64,000 bases of DNA. Origin: Microcoleus vaginatus HSN003 (GTDB lineage Bacteria > Cyanobacteriota > Cyanobacteriia > Cyanobacteriales > Microcoleaceae). The notes beneath the pieces were generated by a model. That model saw only the letters and a program-made list of their open reading frames with translations. It had not been told where the DNA came from and did no database searches. This document shows positions 41,981 to 50,993 of this stretch, one piece after another (positions within the stretch are counted from its first letter, which is position 1; each line of letters opens with the position of its first letter). A program made the position numbers and the translations under genes. Where the stretch lies: positions 5,518,001 through 5,582,000 of the forward strand of contig NZ_CP031705.1 of NCBI RefSeq assembly GCF_022701255.1, given 5' to 3'.

Positions 41981-43138
41981 CTAATCTTCCTCTCCCCAAT
42001 CTGGATCAATATCCCCAAAATCAATGCTGACAGGTGTTTTCATCTCCACTTCAACCTCATCTACTTTGACCTGTGCGCCAACCCTTTTAAAATCACCTGC
42101 AAATGTAATTAAAACCTCCACCTCCAAATTGTCTTGAGTATTTACGCTATAGCCTCCTATTCCAACATAATCTTTGTCGATATGATCGTAGACATAAAAT
42201 GAAAAACTGCACTCAACATTGACATCAACACTTAATTTTGATTCAACTATCAAGCTATTGTCATCAAAATTAACGGGTCTAAATATTATGTTAGGAGACT
42301 CAAGCAATTCAAATTCAAATTCCGTGACCTTGATTTGTGTTACTTCTTGTTCATAATTAAAAGAAGAGTTAGCCTCTGGATAAATATCCATTTCACAAAC
42401 TTTATAATCTAAAGCATTAAACACAGCTTGTTTTACATCTTCAAGAACGCCATTTTCATATTGCTGGGATAAATGTCTACATAGATCATCAGCATTTTGA
42501 AACAGTCCTAAAACGCCGGCAAAGTCATCACTAGAGTAAAGTCTTTCAGAGCCTTTGCAGAAATTTTTCCAGTCATTGTCAGATGTAACAACAATAATTT
42601 TTGTTTTGTTTTTATTAGCCCAACTCTCAAGAGAGATTAAAGCAATTGCATCAGGAAATTCATTTTTTTTCTTACCATTTTCAGAAAAAGGGGGCTTGGC
42701 TCTAAAATATTTTTGTATTAGTTCGGTGACTATTAAATAATCTTGAGCTTCGAGAATCTCCAGAGATGTAGCCTCTATAAACTGACTAAATCGCTCAGAC
42801 GCAACTTCTTGTGCTTCACGTCCACCGAAAAGTGAGTTTTTTATGTCTTCAATATCACTATCCTCAACTTGCCAATAATCCTTAGCGTCTTTGAGGGATT
42901 TATCAATGTCCCTTTGTGCATCTTTGGTTTTTTTAGTTAAGTGCGATAATACTTCCTCTTTAACCACCTCGGAGATAATCAACTTTGTAGAATTATCTAG
43001 AAATTGGTCTAATTGCTTAAGCAGCCCAGACTCTAGCTTTAACCCTTGAGACTCAAAAATTGATGTATCCAAACTAATTGCTCCAAACTCTCCCATTCTG
43101 ACAAGCTCCTTAAGTTCATTTAGTTCCATATGTTCCAT
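41981..43138 (-). CDS. PIN-domain protein (DUF4935-like)
   Basis: A 385-residue protein with an N-terminal PIN-like nuclease domain (about 18-215). Acidic active-site candidates are Asp24 (ISLDTSIF), Glu57-Glu62 (SEVVKEEVLSHL), the Asp in KNEFPDAIALISLE and the Asp pair in VVTSDNDW. The C-terminal half is beta-rich and acidic without a recognised domain. Such large PIN-like proteins are not classical VapC toxins and no antitoxin is adjacent. RNase activity is inferred from the fold. The gene has lower GC than its neighbours, consistent with horizontal acquisition. Confidence 0.8.
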   Translation of the reverse strand: MEHMELNELKELVRMGEFGAISLDTSIFESQGLKLESGLLKQLDQFLDNSTKLIISEVVKEEVLSHLTKKTKDAQRDIDKSLKDAKDYWQVEDSDIEDIKNSLFGGREAQEVASERFSQFIEATSLEILEAQDYLIVTELIQKYFRAKPPFSENGKKKNEFPDAIALISLESWANKNKTKIIVVTSDNDWKNFCKGSERLYSSDDFAGVLGLFQNADDLCRHLSQQYENGVLEDVKQAVFNALDYKVCEMDIYPEANSSFNYEQEVTQIKVTEFEFELLESPNIIFRPVNFDDNSLIVESKLSVDVNVECSFSFYVYDHIDKDYVGIGGYSVNTQDNLEVEVLITFAGDFKRVGAQVKVDEVEVEMKTPVSIDFGDIDPDWGEED

Positions 43139-43336
43139 ATATTTAAGTCACGAAAATATAAGATATTAATATATAAATTTTATCACATTCTTAACATTTA
43201 TTAAAGTTTATATCCTCATAAAAATCAAGTTCGCCCTTGTCTTGAAGAAGTTTCATCGGAACGACAGACCATACCGATGCAACCCGAAAGGATCGAACTA
43301 AGTTAAACTAAGTCAGGTAAATGACTTTCTATACAG

Positions 43337-45259
43337 ATGACTATTTTTACTCTGCGATCGATCAAAAAAGACTTCGGCATCAAGGAACTCTTGACAGATG
43401 CGAGTTTCAGCCTGGATGAAGGCGATAAAGTCGGACTCATCGGCACTAACGGTTCCGGGAAATCAACCCTGCTGAAAATGATTGCGGGTATGGAGTCGAT
43501 CGACTCTGGCGATCGCTGGGTCAATCCAGGGTCTACAATTGTCTATCTCCCCCAACAGCCGGATTTAGACGAAAATCACACGGTTTTAGAGCAAGTATTT
43601 GCCGACAGTGGCGAACAAATGGCTTTAGTGCGCGAATACGAGGAAATTTCCGATCAATTGTCCCACGGCAAAGGCGATACAGACAAGTTGATGGCGCGTC
43701 TGTCTGCAGTGTCTGAACGCATTGATGAGGTGGATGCGTGGGATTTGGAAACGAAGGCGAAATTGATTTTAACCAAGTTGGGGATTGAGGATTTTGATGC
43801 GAAAATTGCCGATTTGTCCGGCGGCTACCGCAAGCGAATTGCCTTAGCAACGGCTTTGTTGTCCGAGCCCGATGTGTTGCTGATGGATGAACCGACAAAC
43901 CACTTGGATGCGCTGTCTGTGGAGTGGTTGCAGAACTATTTGAACGGCTATCGCGGTGCTTTGCTGCTGATTACGCACGATCGCTATTTTCTCGATCGCG
44001 TTACCAATCGCATCCTAGAGATCGATCGGGGCGACCTTTACAATTATGCTGGCAATTACGCTTATTACTTGGAGAAAAAAGCCCTAGCTGAAGAATCGGC
44101 CGCCAGCACTCAGCGCAAATTCTCGGGAGTATTGCGGCGCGAGTTGGAATGGCTCAAGAAGGGGCCGAAGGCGCGCAGTACGAAGCAAAAAGCCAGAATT
44201 GATCGCATTAAAGATATGCGAGCAGAGGAATTCAAAACAGCCAACGGCAAAGTCGAGATTGCGACAGCGGGCCGCCGGATTGGTAAGAAAGTGATTGAGT
44301 TATTGAATATCTCTAAAGCCTATGGCGATCGCACTTTAATTAAAGATTTTACCTACAATTTCACTCCCGAAGACCGGATTGGAATTATTGGGTGCAACGG
44401 TGCGGGAAAATCGACGCTGATGGATATCATCACCGGACGCATTCAGCCGGATTCGGGTACAGTCGAAATTGGGACAACCATTCACATCGGTTATTTTGAC
44501 CAGCATTCAGAGGATTTGACGCCCAACGAAGACCAGCGAGTTATTGAATACTTGAAAAGTGTGGCGGAGTTGGTGCAAACGGCGGATGGGGAAATCATTA
44601 CCGCTTCTCAAATGTTGGAAAAGTTTCTGTTTCCACCGAACCAACAGTATGCACCGATTAACAAACTTTCCGGCGGGGAAAAGCGCCGATTATTTCTGTT
44701 GAAAGTGCTGATGAGTGCGCCGAACGTGCTGATTTTGGACGAACCGACAAACGACCTGGACGTGCAGACTTTGGCGGTTTTGGAGGATTATCTCGAAGAT
44801 TTTAACGGCTGCGTAATTGTGGTGTCCCACGATCGCTATTTTCTCGATCGCACGATCGACATGGTTTTCGCCTTAGAACCGGGCGGCAATTTGCGTTTGT
44901 ATCCCGGCAATTATTCGGTGTATTTAGACTACAAAAAAGCCGAAGAAGCCAAGGGAATCAAAGGGCAAAAAGAAAAAGAAAAACTTACACGCACCGCTGA
45001 ATCTAGTAATTCACAAACCCCAACTTCCACTCAAAAAACTACCAAAGTTTCCTTTAATGAGAAGCGGGAATACGAACAATTAGAAAGTCAAATTCCGAAG
45101 ATGGAAGCTGAGAAACAAGAGATTGAAAAGAGGTTGTCTAACAATGCTCCCAGCGGGTTTGCCGAGGTGAAGAAGTTATCGGATCGTTTGGCTCAGTTGA
45201 CGCAGCAGATCGATCGGGCGACTGAGCGCTGGTTGGAATTGGCGGAACGGGTGGGTTAA
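43337..45259 (+). CDS. ABC-F family ATPase (Uup-like)
   Basis: A 640-residue duplicated-ABC ATPase without membrane domains. NBD1 has Walker A GTNGSGKST (36-44), signature LSGGYRKR and Walker B VLLMDEPTNHLD. NBD2 has GCNGAGKST, LSGGEKRR and VLILDEPTNDLD. A C-terminal coiled coil (about 570-640), preceded by a charged linker, is typical of the Uup branch. ABC-F proteins act on ribosomes or DNA-linked processes in the cytosol. ATG start at 43337. It stands alone. The family assignment is secure; Uup over other ABC-F subgroups is likely. Confidence 0.93.
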   Translation: MTIFTLRSIKKDFGIKELLTDASFSLDEGDKVGLIGTNGSGKSTLLKMIAGMESIDSGDRWVNPGSTIVYLPQQPDLDENHTVLEQVFADSGEQMALVREYEEISDQLSHGKGDTDKLMARLSAVSERIDEVDAWDLETKAKLILTKLGIEDFDAKIADLSGGYRKRIALATALLSEPDVLLMDEPTNHLDALSVEWLQNYLNGYRGALLLITHDRYFLDRVTNRILEIDRGDLYNYAGNYAYYLEKKALAEESAASTQRKFSGVLRRELEWLKKGPKARSTKQKARIDRIKDMRAEEFKTANGKVEIATAGRRIGKKVIELLNISKAYGDRTLIKDFTYNFTPEDRIGIIGCNGAGKSTLMDIITGRIQPDSGTVEIGTTIHIGYFDQHSEDLTPNEDQRVIEYLKSVAELVQTADGEIITASQMLEKFLFPPNQQYAPINKLSGGEKRRLFLLKVLMSAPNVLILDEPTNDLDVQTLAVLEDYLEDFNGCVIVVSHDRYFLDRTIDMVFALEPGGNLRLYPGNYSVYLDYKKAEEAKGIKGQKEKEKLTRTAESSNSQTPTSTQKTTKVSFNEKREYEQLESQIPKMEAEKQEIEKRLSNNAPSGFAEVKKLSDRLAQLTQQIDRATERWLELAERVG

Positions 45260-45525
45260 TTTGGGTTGTCCGAGTGTTGTGTTTAGCTCCTGCTCACAAT
45301 GACAGGAGCGACAGGAATTATGAGTGAAAAAATCCCATGCTGAAACGAATATATATTGACAAATTACAAGAATTTTTTTTATTACAAATGTTGTAAAAAA
45401 AAAAATGTAAAAAAATATTAGGAATAATGCTTATTTAGCAGACGATTTTGCAACCTTTGACAATTTATTACCTAAGTGTGATGAAGCTATGGTACTATTA
45501 AAGTTATAAAATCGGTTGCTTGTTA

Positions 45526-46714
45526 AGCTGCTACGCAGCTAAACCGGATAAAATAGCATTGCCTTTATTTTTGATTTTTCGCTCCCATTTGATAACCATT
45601 TCTCCTTCATTTAATAATCTATGTAGTAATTCTGACAATTCTTCTACTGACTTAAACAGTCGATGTGCTATATATTCTTTCGCTGAATGCCAGACCAATT
45701 CAATCAAATTATAATCGGGGCTGTAAGGTGGCAAAAATTCTAAAATAATATGAGGCATTTCGGCTGATATTTGGCTCAGAATATCTTTCTTTTTATGAAA
45801 ACTAGCATTGTCTAAAATAATTACAATCTTTATTCCTGATTCGGCAAAACTTTCAGCTTGATTACCCAGTTCTCTCCATTCTTGGACAATCGAATCATTT
45901 AAGGCATTAATTTGCTCATAAAACGTATTCGAGTCTCCTTTTTTTATTACAAAATTTAACCTTTTTTTGTCATAATATCTCAATCCACCCATGATATTTA
46001 CTCTGCCTCTTCTCCTTTGACCTGTGATTTTTTTTCGACTACCTTTTTTACCCCAAGTTTTTCTTCTTATCACTCGCAAGCTAAATCCACTTTCGTCCCA
46101 AAACCATACCTGTAAAAGCTCTGGGGTTTGTTTTGTTATTTTTAAATACTCGGATAGCTTCTGTTTAAATACTTCTCTTTCAACGGGATTTTGTTTGTCC
46201 TCTAAACTATATTTAGCCCAAATGTAAACGTATTTTTTTTTATGTAATATCCTGGATATTTGGGAACCACTCAATTTAATTCCTGTGACTTTTTCTAAAT
46301 ATGTTGCTAGTCTGGCTGCCGTCCATCTCCCAAATTCATATCCATATTCTGCCGGAGCTTTATCGATTGTATCTATCAATATTTTTTCATACTCTGGAGT
46401 GACTTTGCGAAAATTACCTTGGCTTCTTTTATCTAAAAAACTATCCAAATTATCTGGGTCGCCATGAACTGACCAATAAGCTACCGTTGTGTAAGCAATC
46501 TCCATGAATTCACTGATTTGTTGATAACTTTTTCCGTCATTTATTAGCAATAAGATTAGAACTTTTTCCCTCACATAATTATCCTCAGACTCTTTTAATA
46601 GTTTAATGAGTCTCTGTTTTTGATTTTGAGATAGATGGTTTTTGGCTGGCATACATTATAACTAATTATCGCTTATTTTATATTTATATTATACAATCTA
46701 GCTGCGTATCAGCT
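45526..46714. mobile_element. intact IS630-family insertion sequence
   Basis: The element is 1189 bp. Its ends are AGCTGCTACGCAGCT (45526-45540) and, inverted, AGCTGCGTATCAGCT (46700-46714), flanked on both sides by TA as expected for IS630/Tc1 target duplication. It carries one uninterrupted transposase. It differs from the degenerate IS630 element at 25194 in both ends and protein. Confidence 0.85.
45531..46652 (-). CDS. IS630-family transposase
   Basis: A 373-residue, intact transposase. The N-terminal helix-turn-helix regions (about 10-115; SYQQISEFMEIAYTTVAYW) are followed by the DDE domain with VWFWDESGFSLR (first Asp), IVIILDNASFHKKK (second Asp) and PPYSPDYNLIELVWHSAK (Glu). It is longer than classic IS630 transposases because of a complete two-part DNA-binding region. 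The stop codon lies within the left terminal repeat. It is probably functional. Confidence 0.92.
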   Translation of the reverse strand: MPAKNHLSQNQKQRLIKLLKESEDNYVREKVLILLLINDGKSYQQISEFMEIAYTTVAYWSVHGDPDNLDSFLDKRSQGNFRKVTPEYEKILIDTIDKAPAEYGYEFGRWTAARLATYLEKVTGIKLSGSQISRILHKKKYVYIWAKYSLEDKQNPVEREVFKQKLSEYLKITKQTPELLQVWFWDESGFSLRVIRRKTWGKKGSRKKITGQRRRGRVNIMGGLRYYDKKRLNFVIKKGDSNTFYEQINALNDSIVQEWRELGNQAESFAESGIKIVIILDNASFHKKKDILSQISAEMPHIILEFLPPYSPDYNLIELVWHSAKEYIAHRLFKSVEELSELLHRLLNEGEMVIKWERKIKNKGNAILSGLAA

Positions 46715-46716
46715 TA

Positions 46717-47137
46717 CTACTGTCAAGCAAATTGACCAACAAACTTAAGACGAATAAAAGTCGGAAATCCTTGTTAAATCTGTAAGCCGCTCGGAAACAG
46801 CGACAAAAAACCCGCTTTATTTGCGAGAGCCTCAAGTAAAGCTGTGTGTCAAGAACTGCGACGCCCCGGAGGTTGGGGTTGACAAAAGCAGTAGAATATG
46901 CACTAAAGGTCAGGGTGAGCAAATAAGACTGGCAGCAGAAAACAGGGGCGAAAAGACCCAAAACAGGTAAAACAAAAGTCGATAGGGCAAAGTAAGTTGG
47001 CCGAAGACTAAACATTTGGTGATCGGTGAGGTACAATTCACCTATTAAGGGGAACTAAGGTAAATTTTAAGATTATCCTGTAGAAGTCAAAAGTTAAGAG
47101 TCTCAGGGTTGTCGAGCAGCGCGAATCAGAGAAAACT
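46717..47137. other. gene-free leader region upstream of the 47138 gene
   Basis: Between the IS630 element and the next gene lie 420 bases without a convincing reading frame. The base composition is mixed, and there are several short GC-rich patches (GCGACGCCCCGGAGGTTGGGG). It may be the promoter and leader of the gene at 47138, separated from older upstream sequence by the IS, or hold an unrecognised RNA. I found no tRNA-, tmRNA- or SRP-like landmark. Confidence 0.4.
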
Positions 47138-48379
47138 ATGCCTCAAAAAGTAATCGCCAAACAGATGTCTTTGGAATCAGCGTCAGAGCCGATCTCCGTG
47201 GTTGCGACCGTCGAAACAGTGCCAGCCGAAGCAGTGGCAGTAGAGTCCTACGCCGATCGGTTGATGGACGAACTGTTTGAAGGAGTCGATCAAGCATTCG
47301 ACGGCAGTGACGGACTGCCATCCGAGCCGGTGCAGCCAGAATTCGTGGCGCTCAGGTCGATCTCGGTACCTCCAATAGTTTTGTCGCAGTTGGCGCCCCA
47401 GCCTCCGCGAGCCGAAAAAGACGTAGAAGCGATCGCCCGCCAAGTCGCCCTAGAAACAGCCAAAAAACAGCAGTCCAAACAATCATTCGACAGAATGCTG
47501 CTGGGAGCAGCATTTGGGTCGCTGCTGCTAGTCATGGGGTTGTGGTTGGCAAGCAGGTCGGGACTCGTGCGCTTGCCCGCCGCCCCTACACCAGAGACGC
47601 CCGTAGCAAGTGGCAAAACAGCACCAGACACCCCGTTTGTCGAATACGTGCAGCGCTCCCTAGAAGCGATCGAACAAAAAAAAGCACCCCAAGCTAACCC
47701 CCAACTTGCAGGAGTTCCCGCAGCCCCCACCCCAGGGACGCTGCCGAGCATTTCAATTTCCGGTGCGCCGCCGGCAACCGCAGGTCTTTCCACCGCAGTC
47801 AACCGCATCGCCGATGCCCTAGAACAAGCCGGCGCCCAGCCTGGAGCACCTGCACCCCAAATCGTAGTCATCCCTCCCCCCGCTCAGGTGACTGTGGCTC
47901 CGGCTGCTCCGGTAGCTGCGGCTCCGGCTGCTCCGGCTGCTCCGGCTGCTCCTCAAACCGCTGCAGTTTCCCCCTCGCCTGCTGCTCCAGGCTCCGGTCG
48001 TGCGCTCGCCGCTGCAGGCACTCGATCTCCCCTCGCCGCTTCCCCTTCCCCCTCGGAGTCTCCCGAACCGAAGATTTTGGCTCGCGAAACCGAACCGGCA
48101 CCAGCGCCCCCAGCCCAGCAATCCGCGCCCGCGCCCGCGCCCGAGCAATCGGCACCGGCCGTCACCAGCGCCCCCACTTCCGCGCACACGCTGGTAGGGA
48201 TTTTGGAGTTGGGCGATCGATCGGCTGCTTTGTTTGAAGTAGAGGGCGTAGCCCGCAGAATTTATGTCGGCGAAAGCATTGGCGCTAGCGGTTGGACGCT
48301 CGCAGAAATCAAAAATCAAGAAGCAGTGATTCGCAAGGGAGGAGATGTGCGATCGGTTTTTGTCGGCCAGAAATTTTAA
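47138..48379 (+). CDS. single-pass membrane protein with Ala/Pro-rich linker and C-terminal beta domain
   Basis: A 413-residue protein. The N-terminal cytoplasmic part (1-125) is acidic. One transmembrane helix lies near 128-145 (LLGAAFGSLLLVMGLWLAS). A long Pro/Ala-rich linker (about 150-345; repeats such as APAAPAAPAAPQ) leads to a compact C-terminal domain (about 350-413, LVGILELGDRSAALFEVEG...VFVGQKF). That domain resembles the small periplasmic beta domains of PilP/GspC-type secretion and pilus proteins. A role in envelope or pilus assembly is inference from architecture. The gene is followed by the 191-residue coiled-coil gene. Confidence 0.75.
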   Translation: MPQKVIAKQMSLESASEPISVVATVETVPAEAVAVESYADRLMDELFEGVDQAFDGSDGLPSEPVQPEFVALRSISVPPIVLSQLAPQPPRAEKDVEAIARQVALETAKKQQSKQSFDRMLLGAAFGSLLLVMGLWLASRSGLVRLPAAPTPETPVASGKTAPDTPFVEYVQRSLEAIEQKKAPQANPQLAGVPAAPTPGTLPSISISGAPPATAGLSTAVNRIADALEQAGAQPGAPAPQIVVIPPPAQVTVAPAAPVAAAPAAPAAPAAPQTAAVSPSPAAPGSGRALAAAGTRSPLAASPSPSESPEPKILARETEPAPAPPAQQSAPAPAPEQSAPAVTSAPTSAHTLVGILELGDRSAALFEVEGVARRIYVGESIGASGWTLAEIKNQEAVIRKGGDVRSVFVGQKF

Positions 48380-48555
48380 TTAGTCAGTTGTTAGTTGTTA
48401 GTTGTTAGTTGTCAGTTGTTAGTTGTCAGTTGTCAGTTCTTAGTAGCTAATAAATTAATCACTGGGGAATCTCAACTGCGAAAAACTAACAACTAACAAC
48501 AAATAACCAATAATTAATAACTAATAACTAATAACTAATAACCAATAACATAGGA
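48380..48555. repeat. degenerate heptamer repeats (TTAGTTG / TAATAAC arrays)
   Basis: The first part (48380-48440) is an array of TTAGTTG/TCAGTTG units. The second (48485-48550) is an array of AACTAAC, then AATAACT units, in the inverse sense. Together the two arrays can pair into a loose hairpin. This is the same class of cyanobacterial short repeats as at 26396. Confidence 0.8.
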
Positions 48556-48565
48556 CTAATAAAAA

Positions 48566-49141
48566 ATGGGCTTATTTGACGATTTCAGCCGATTTCTAGA
48601 AACCCGATTAGAAGAATTTTTACGCAGCAATCCCCATCTGGAATTGCAGGCAATAGAAGAACAACTGAAGGAACAAGAAGAAGACACTCTGCGGCTGATT
48701 CTCGATATCCAAAAACAAGAGAAAAAACTGCAAGCCGAAATTCTCTCCGCAGCCCAAGAAATTCAGCGTTGGAACGATCGCATCAACAAAGCTAAAGCTG
48801 CTCAAAGGCTCGATTTAGCTCAAGCCGCCCAAGAGCGGCAAGCCGCTTTGCTGCGTCAGGGAAATCAGCGCTGGGGTCAAATGCAAGGCTGCAAAGAACG
48901 CATTGAAAAAGCCAAAGAACTGTACCGCCAAATTCAAGTACGGCGAAAAGAAGTCCGAGCAAAAGCCGCCGAAGCTGCAACTCGCCCTACCACTAAAACA
49001 GAGCCAAATTGGGATACAAGGGGTTGGAATCAGAGTTCAAATTATAATAGTTTTAATGCGGCAGATCCTTTAGAGGAAAAGTTTCAACGCTGGGAAGCAG
49101 ACGAAGAACTAGATCAAATGAAGCGGAATATAAGCCGATAG
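48566..49141 (+). CDS. coiled-coil protein (TIGR04376-like, cyanobacterial)
   Basis: A 191-residue, highly charged protein. The N-terminus MGLFDDFSRFLETRLEEFL is an amphipathic helix. It is followed by a long coiled coil (about 28-135, rich in Glu/Gln/Lys) and a disordered tail. The start closely resembles the family TIGR04376 (cyanobacterial, unknown function), recalled from memory. The layout is reminiscent of PspA/IM30-type membrane-associated proteins, but that is only an architectural similarity. It follows the preceding membrane-protein gene after a repeat array. Confidence 0.78.
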   Translation: MGLFDDFSRFLETRLEEFLRSNPHLELQAIEEQLKEQEEDTLRLILDIQKQEKKLQAEILSAAQEIQRWNDRINKAKAAQRLDLAQAAQERQAALLRQGNQRWGQMQGCKERIEKAKELYRQIQVRRKEVRAKAAEAATRPTTKTEPNWDTRGWNQSSNYNSFNAADPLEEKFQRWEADEELDQMKRNISR

Positions 49142-49342
49142 GGCGTTGCTGATTTACGGTATGAAAGGCTAAATATGCAAGTCATATAAACCAGTACCCA
49201 CAAAGCTTCCCGATTTCCAACTGATTTTTTTCATACCCTGATTAAGCAACGCCGATTTTGGAATAATATCTGCTAAGAGTCGAGTAAAAAAGAGGCATTC
49301 TGAATCAACAAACAGTTTTTTAATTTAAATCGCTGCGGTTAT

Positions 49343-50239
49343 TCACAACGGTTGCTCTGCTTGAGAAGGTGGCTCTTCTGGCAGCGGAATAAACTCTGTC
49401 TCTTGAGGAACCTCAGCAAACCGTCCCTCTCTCCAATCGAGTTTAGCTTGCTCAATGCGCGAGTGGCGACTCGAAACAAAATTCCACCACTTATGCCGCT
49501 CACCAACAGGTTCACCGCCAATCACAATACAACGAGCCTTGCCTGAAGCAGAAATGTTTACTTCAGTGCCGGAAGTGATAACTGCCAACCGATGTTGTTC
49601 CAGAGGCACTCCATCGATCAAAAGCCCCTCTGTTACGCTGTAAACTGCCTGTTCGCTGTAATTGCCCGGTAAGGTAAATTGCTTGCCAGGAGTCAGTTGC
49701 ACGTCCAGATAAATCATGGGTGAAAATATTTGAACTGGGGAAGTACGACCATAGGCTTCACCCGCAATTAGGGTGAATGAAACTCCTGCATCCTCCCAAG
49801 CAGGCAGTTGAGTTGCCGGATGATGCCGAAACCAGGGGTCGGTTTCTTCGTATTCATCGGGAAGTGCTATCCAAGTTTGAATGCCATGCAGGATGGCTTC
49901 TTTGCTGCGCTCGTCGTCAGGCGTGCGTTCGGAGTGGACAATGCCTCGCCCTGCTGTCATCCAATTCACGGCACCAGGACGGATTTCTTGAACGCTGCCC
50001 ACACTATCACGATGCAGCAAAACCCCTTCAAACAGGTAGGTGACGGTTGCTAAGTTGATGTGCGGATGCGGTCTGACATCCACGCCCCGGCCGGGTGGAA
50101 ACACCGCAGGGCCGAGATGGTCAAAAAAGATGAACGGGCCTACCAGTGCTAAAACGTCTGAGGGAAGCAGGCGGCGGGCTTGGAATCCACCCAAATCTTG
50201 AATGTGTGGCTCAATGAGATGCTGGATCGTATCCCTCAT
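49343..50239 (-). CDS. pirin family protein
   Basis: A 298-residue bicupin. The pirin signatures are GPFIFFDHLGPAVFPPGRGVDVRPHPHINLATVTYLFEG and HRDSVGSVQEIRPGAVNWMTAGRGIVHSE, with the metal-binding His and Glu residues of the N-terminal cupin. The C-terminal cupin follows (VQIFSPMIYLDVQL). Members can act as quercetin 2,3-dioxygenases or redox regulators. I chose ATG 50239 (MRDTIQHLIEPHIQDLGG) as start; the 37 residues upstream are not family-like. It is monocistronic. Confidence 0.9.
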   Translation of the reverse strand: MRDTIQHLIEPHIQDLGGFQARRLLPSDVLALVGPFIFFDHLGPAVFPPGRGVDVRPHPHINLATVTYLFEGVLLHRDSVGSVQEIRPGAVNWMTAGRGIVHSERTPDDERSKEAILHGIQTWIALPDEYEETDPWFRHHPATQLPAWEDAGVSFTLIAGEAYGRTSPVQIFSPMIYLDVQLTPGKQFTLPGNYSEQAVYSVTEGLLIDGVPLEQHRLAVITSGTEVNISASGKARCIVIGGEPVGERHKWWNFVSSRHSRIEQAKLDWREGRFAEVPQETEFIPLPEEPPSQAEQPL

Positions 50240-50394
50240 AATGTTTATGAAGTTGGGAACGCTAATTGTGTATGTCAAAAGTGCATTATACAAAAAGCTA
50301 TCCTGGTAGAGGGCGATCGCAATATCAGTCACTGGTCTAAACTTTCCCAAGAGAAAGCTCTTTTAGAGTGTCGAGTTCTCAAGGAGCTTTCTGC

Positions 50395-50610
50395 TTACGA
50401 GACGATGGAGAGTTCATCACTGACTTGAATGCGACCTTTGACCAGAGAGCGAATCAGACGATCGAGTGAGCCACGTTCTTCTTCACTGATGGACTCATCG
50501 AGGATGGCGGCCATCATGCCGTACCGGTCAGCCTTGGTAACGCGGTGAGTATCGGTGACAGTGGCAATTAATTCGTTGATAGCGCCGGGGAGAAGATTAA
50601 CTTGAAACAT
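50395..50610 (-). CDS. small conserved cyanobacterial protein (71 aa)
   Basis: A 71-residue helical, soluble protein: MFQVNLLPGAINELIATVTDTHRVTKADRYGMMAAILDESISEEERGSLDRLIRSL... The pattern (LPGxINELI, ADRYGMMAAIL, EEERxxxDRLIR) is one I recall as widespread in cyanobacteria, without a known function. It lies upstream of the pirin gene on the same strand (about 155 bases). Confidence 0.7.
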   Translation of the reverse strand: MFQVNLLPGAINELIATVTDTHRVTKADRYGMMAAILDESISEEERGSLDRLIRSLVKGRIQVSDELSIVS

Positions 50611-50993
50611 GAGATTATTTTGAACTCGACACCTTAATCATCTCGTGGTTTCTTCTAAGAGCAAGTGATGGTGCTGGTTTTTTTCCGTGATAATACTGAG
50701 AATATTGGGTGAACCAAGTCCGTGTTACCAGTGATCGAAGTCACAACATTGAAACCAATGCAGCGGTGGAACAATTACAACCCACATTCGGCTCTTGGAC
50801 TGTCACACTGTGATAATTTTCGTCTTTCACGAGTCTGAACTTCCTGCTGTGCAAAAGTTTCAGACCTTCATCGGAAGAGCTACCTCTTCTTCAACCAATT
50901 CTCAACAAGTAACGACTGTTGACTTTTTATCCCAAATCAAAATAAGTAGACAGACAAAAAAATTAGTCCGCCTACTTAATCGCTAACTACAAA
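50611..50993. other. non-coding gap between guaA and the small conserved gene
   Basis: No gene is supported in these 383 bases. Nothing recognisable is present beyond AT-rich promoter-like sequence close to 50611-50700. Confidence 0.35.

Noticed and set aside
46698-47036. 112-residue minus-strand frame upstream of the 47138 gene
   Set aside because: It starts in gene-free sequence, runs into the IS630 right end, has no recognisable motif and an unnatural composition.
47290-48319. Several long frames antisense to the Ala/Pro-rich membrane protein gene
   Set aside because: They are by-products of the GC-rich, repetitive Ala/Pro codons; their translations are low-complexity Gly/Arg/Ser strings.
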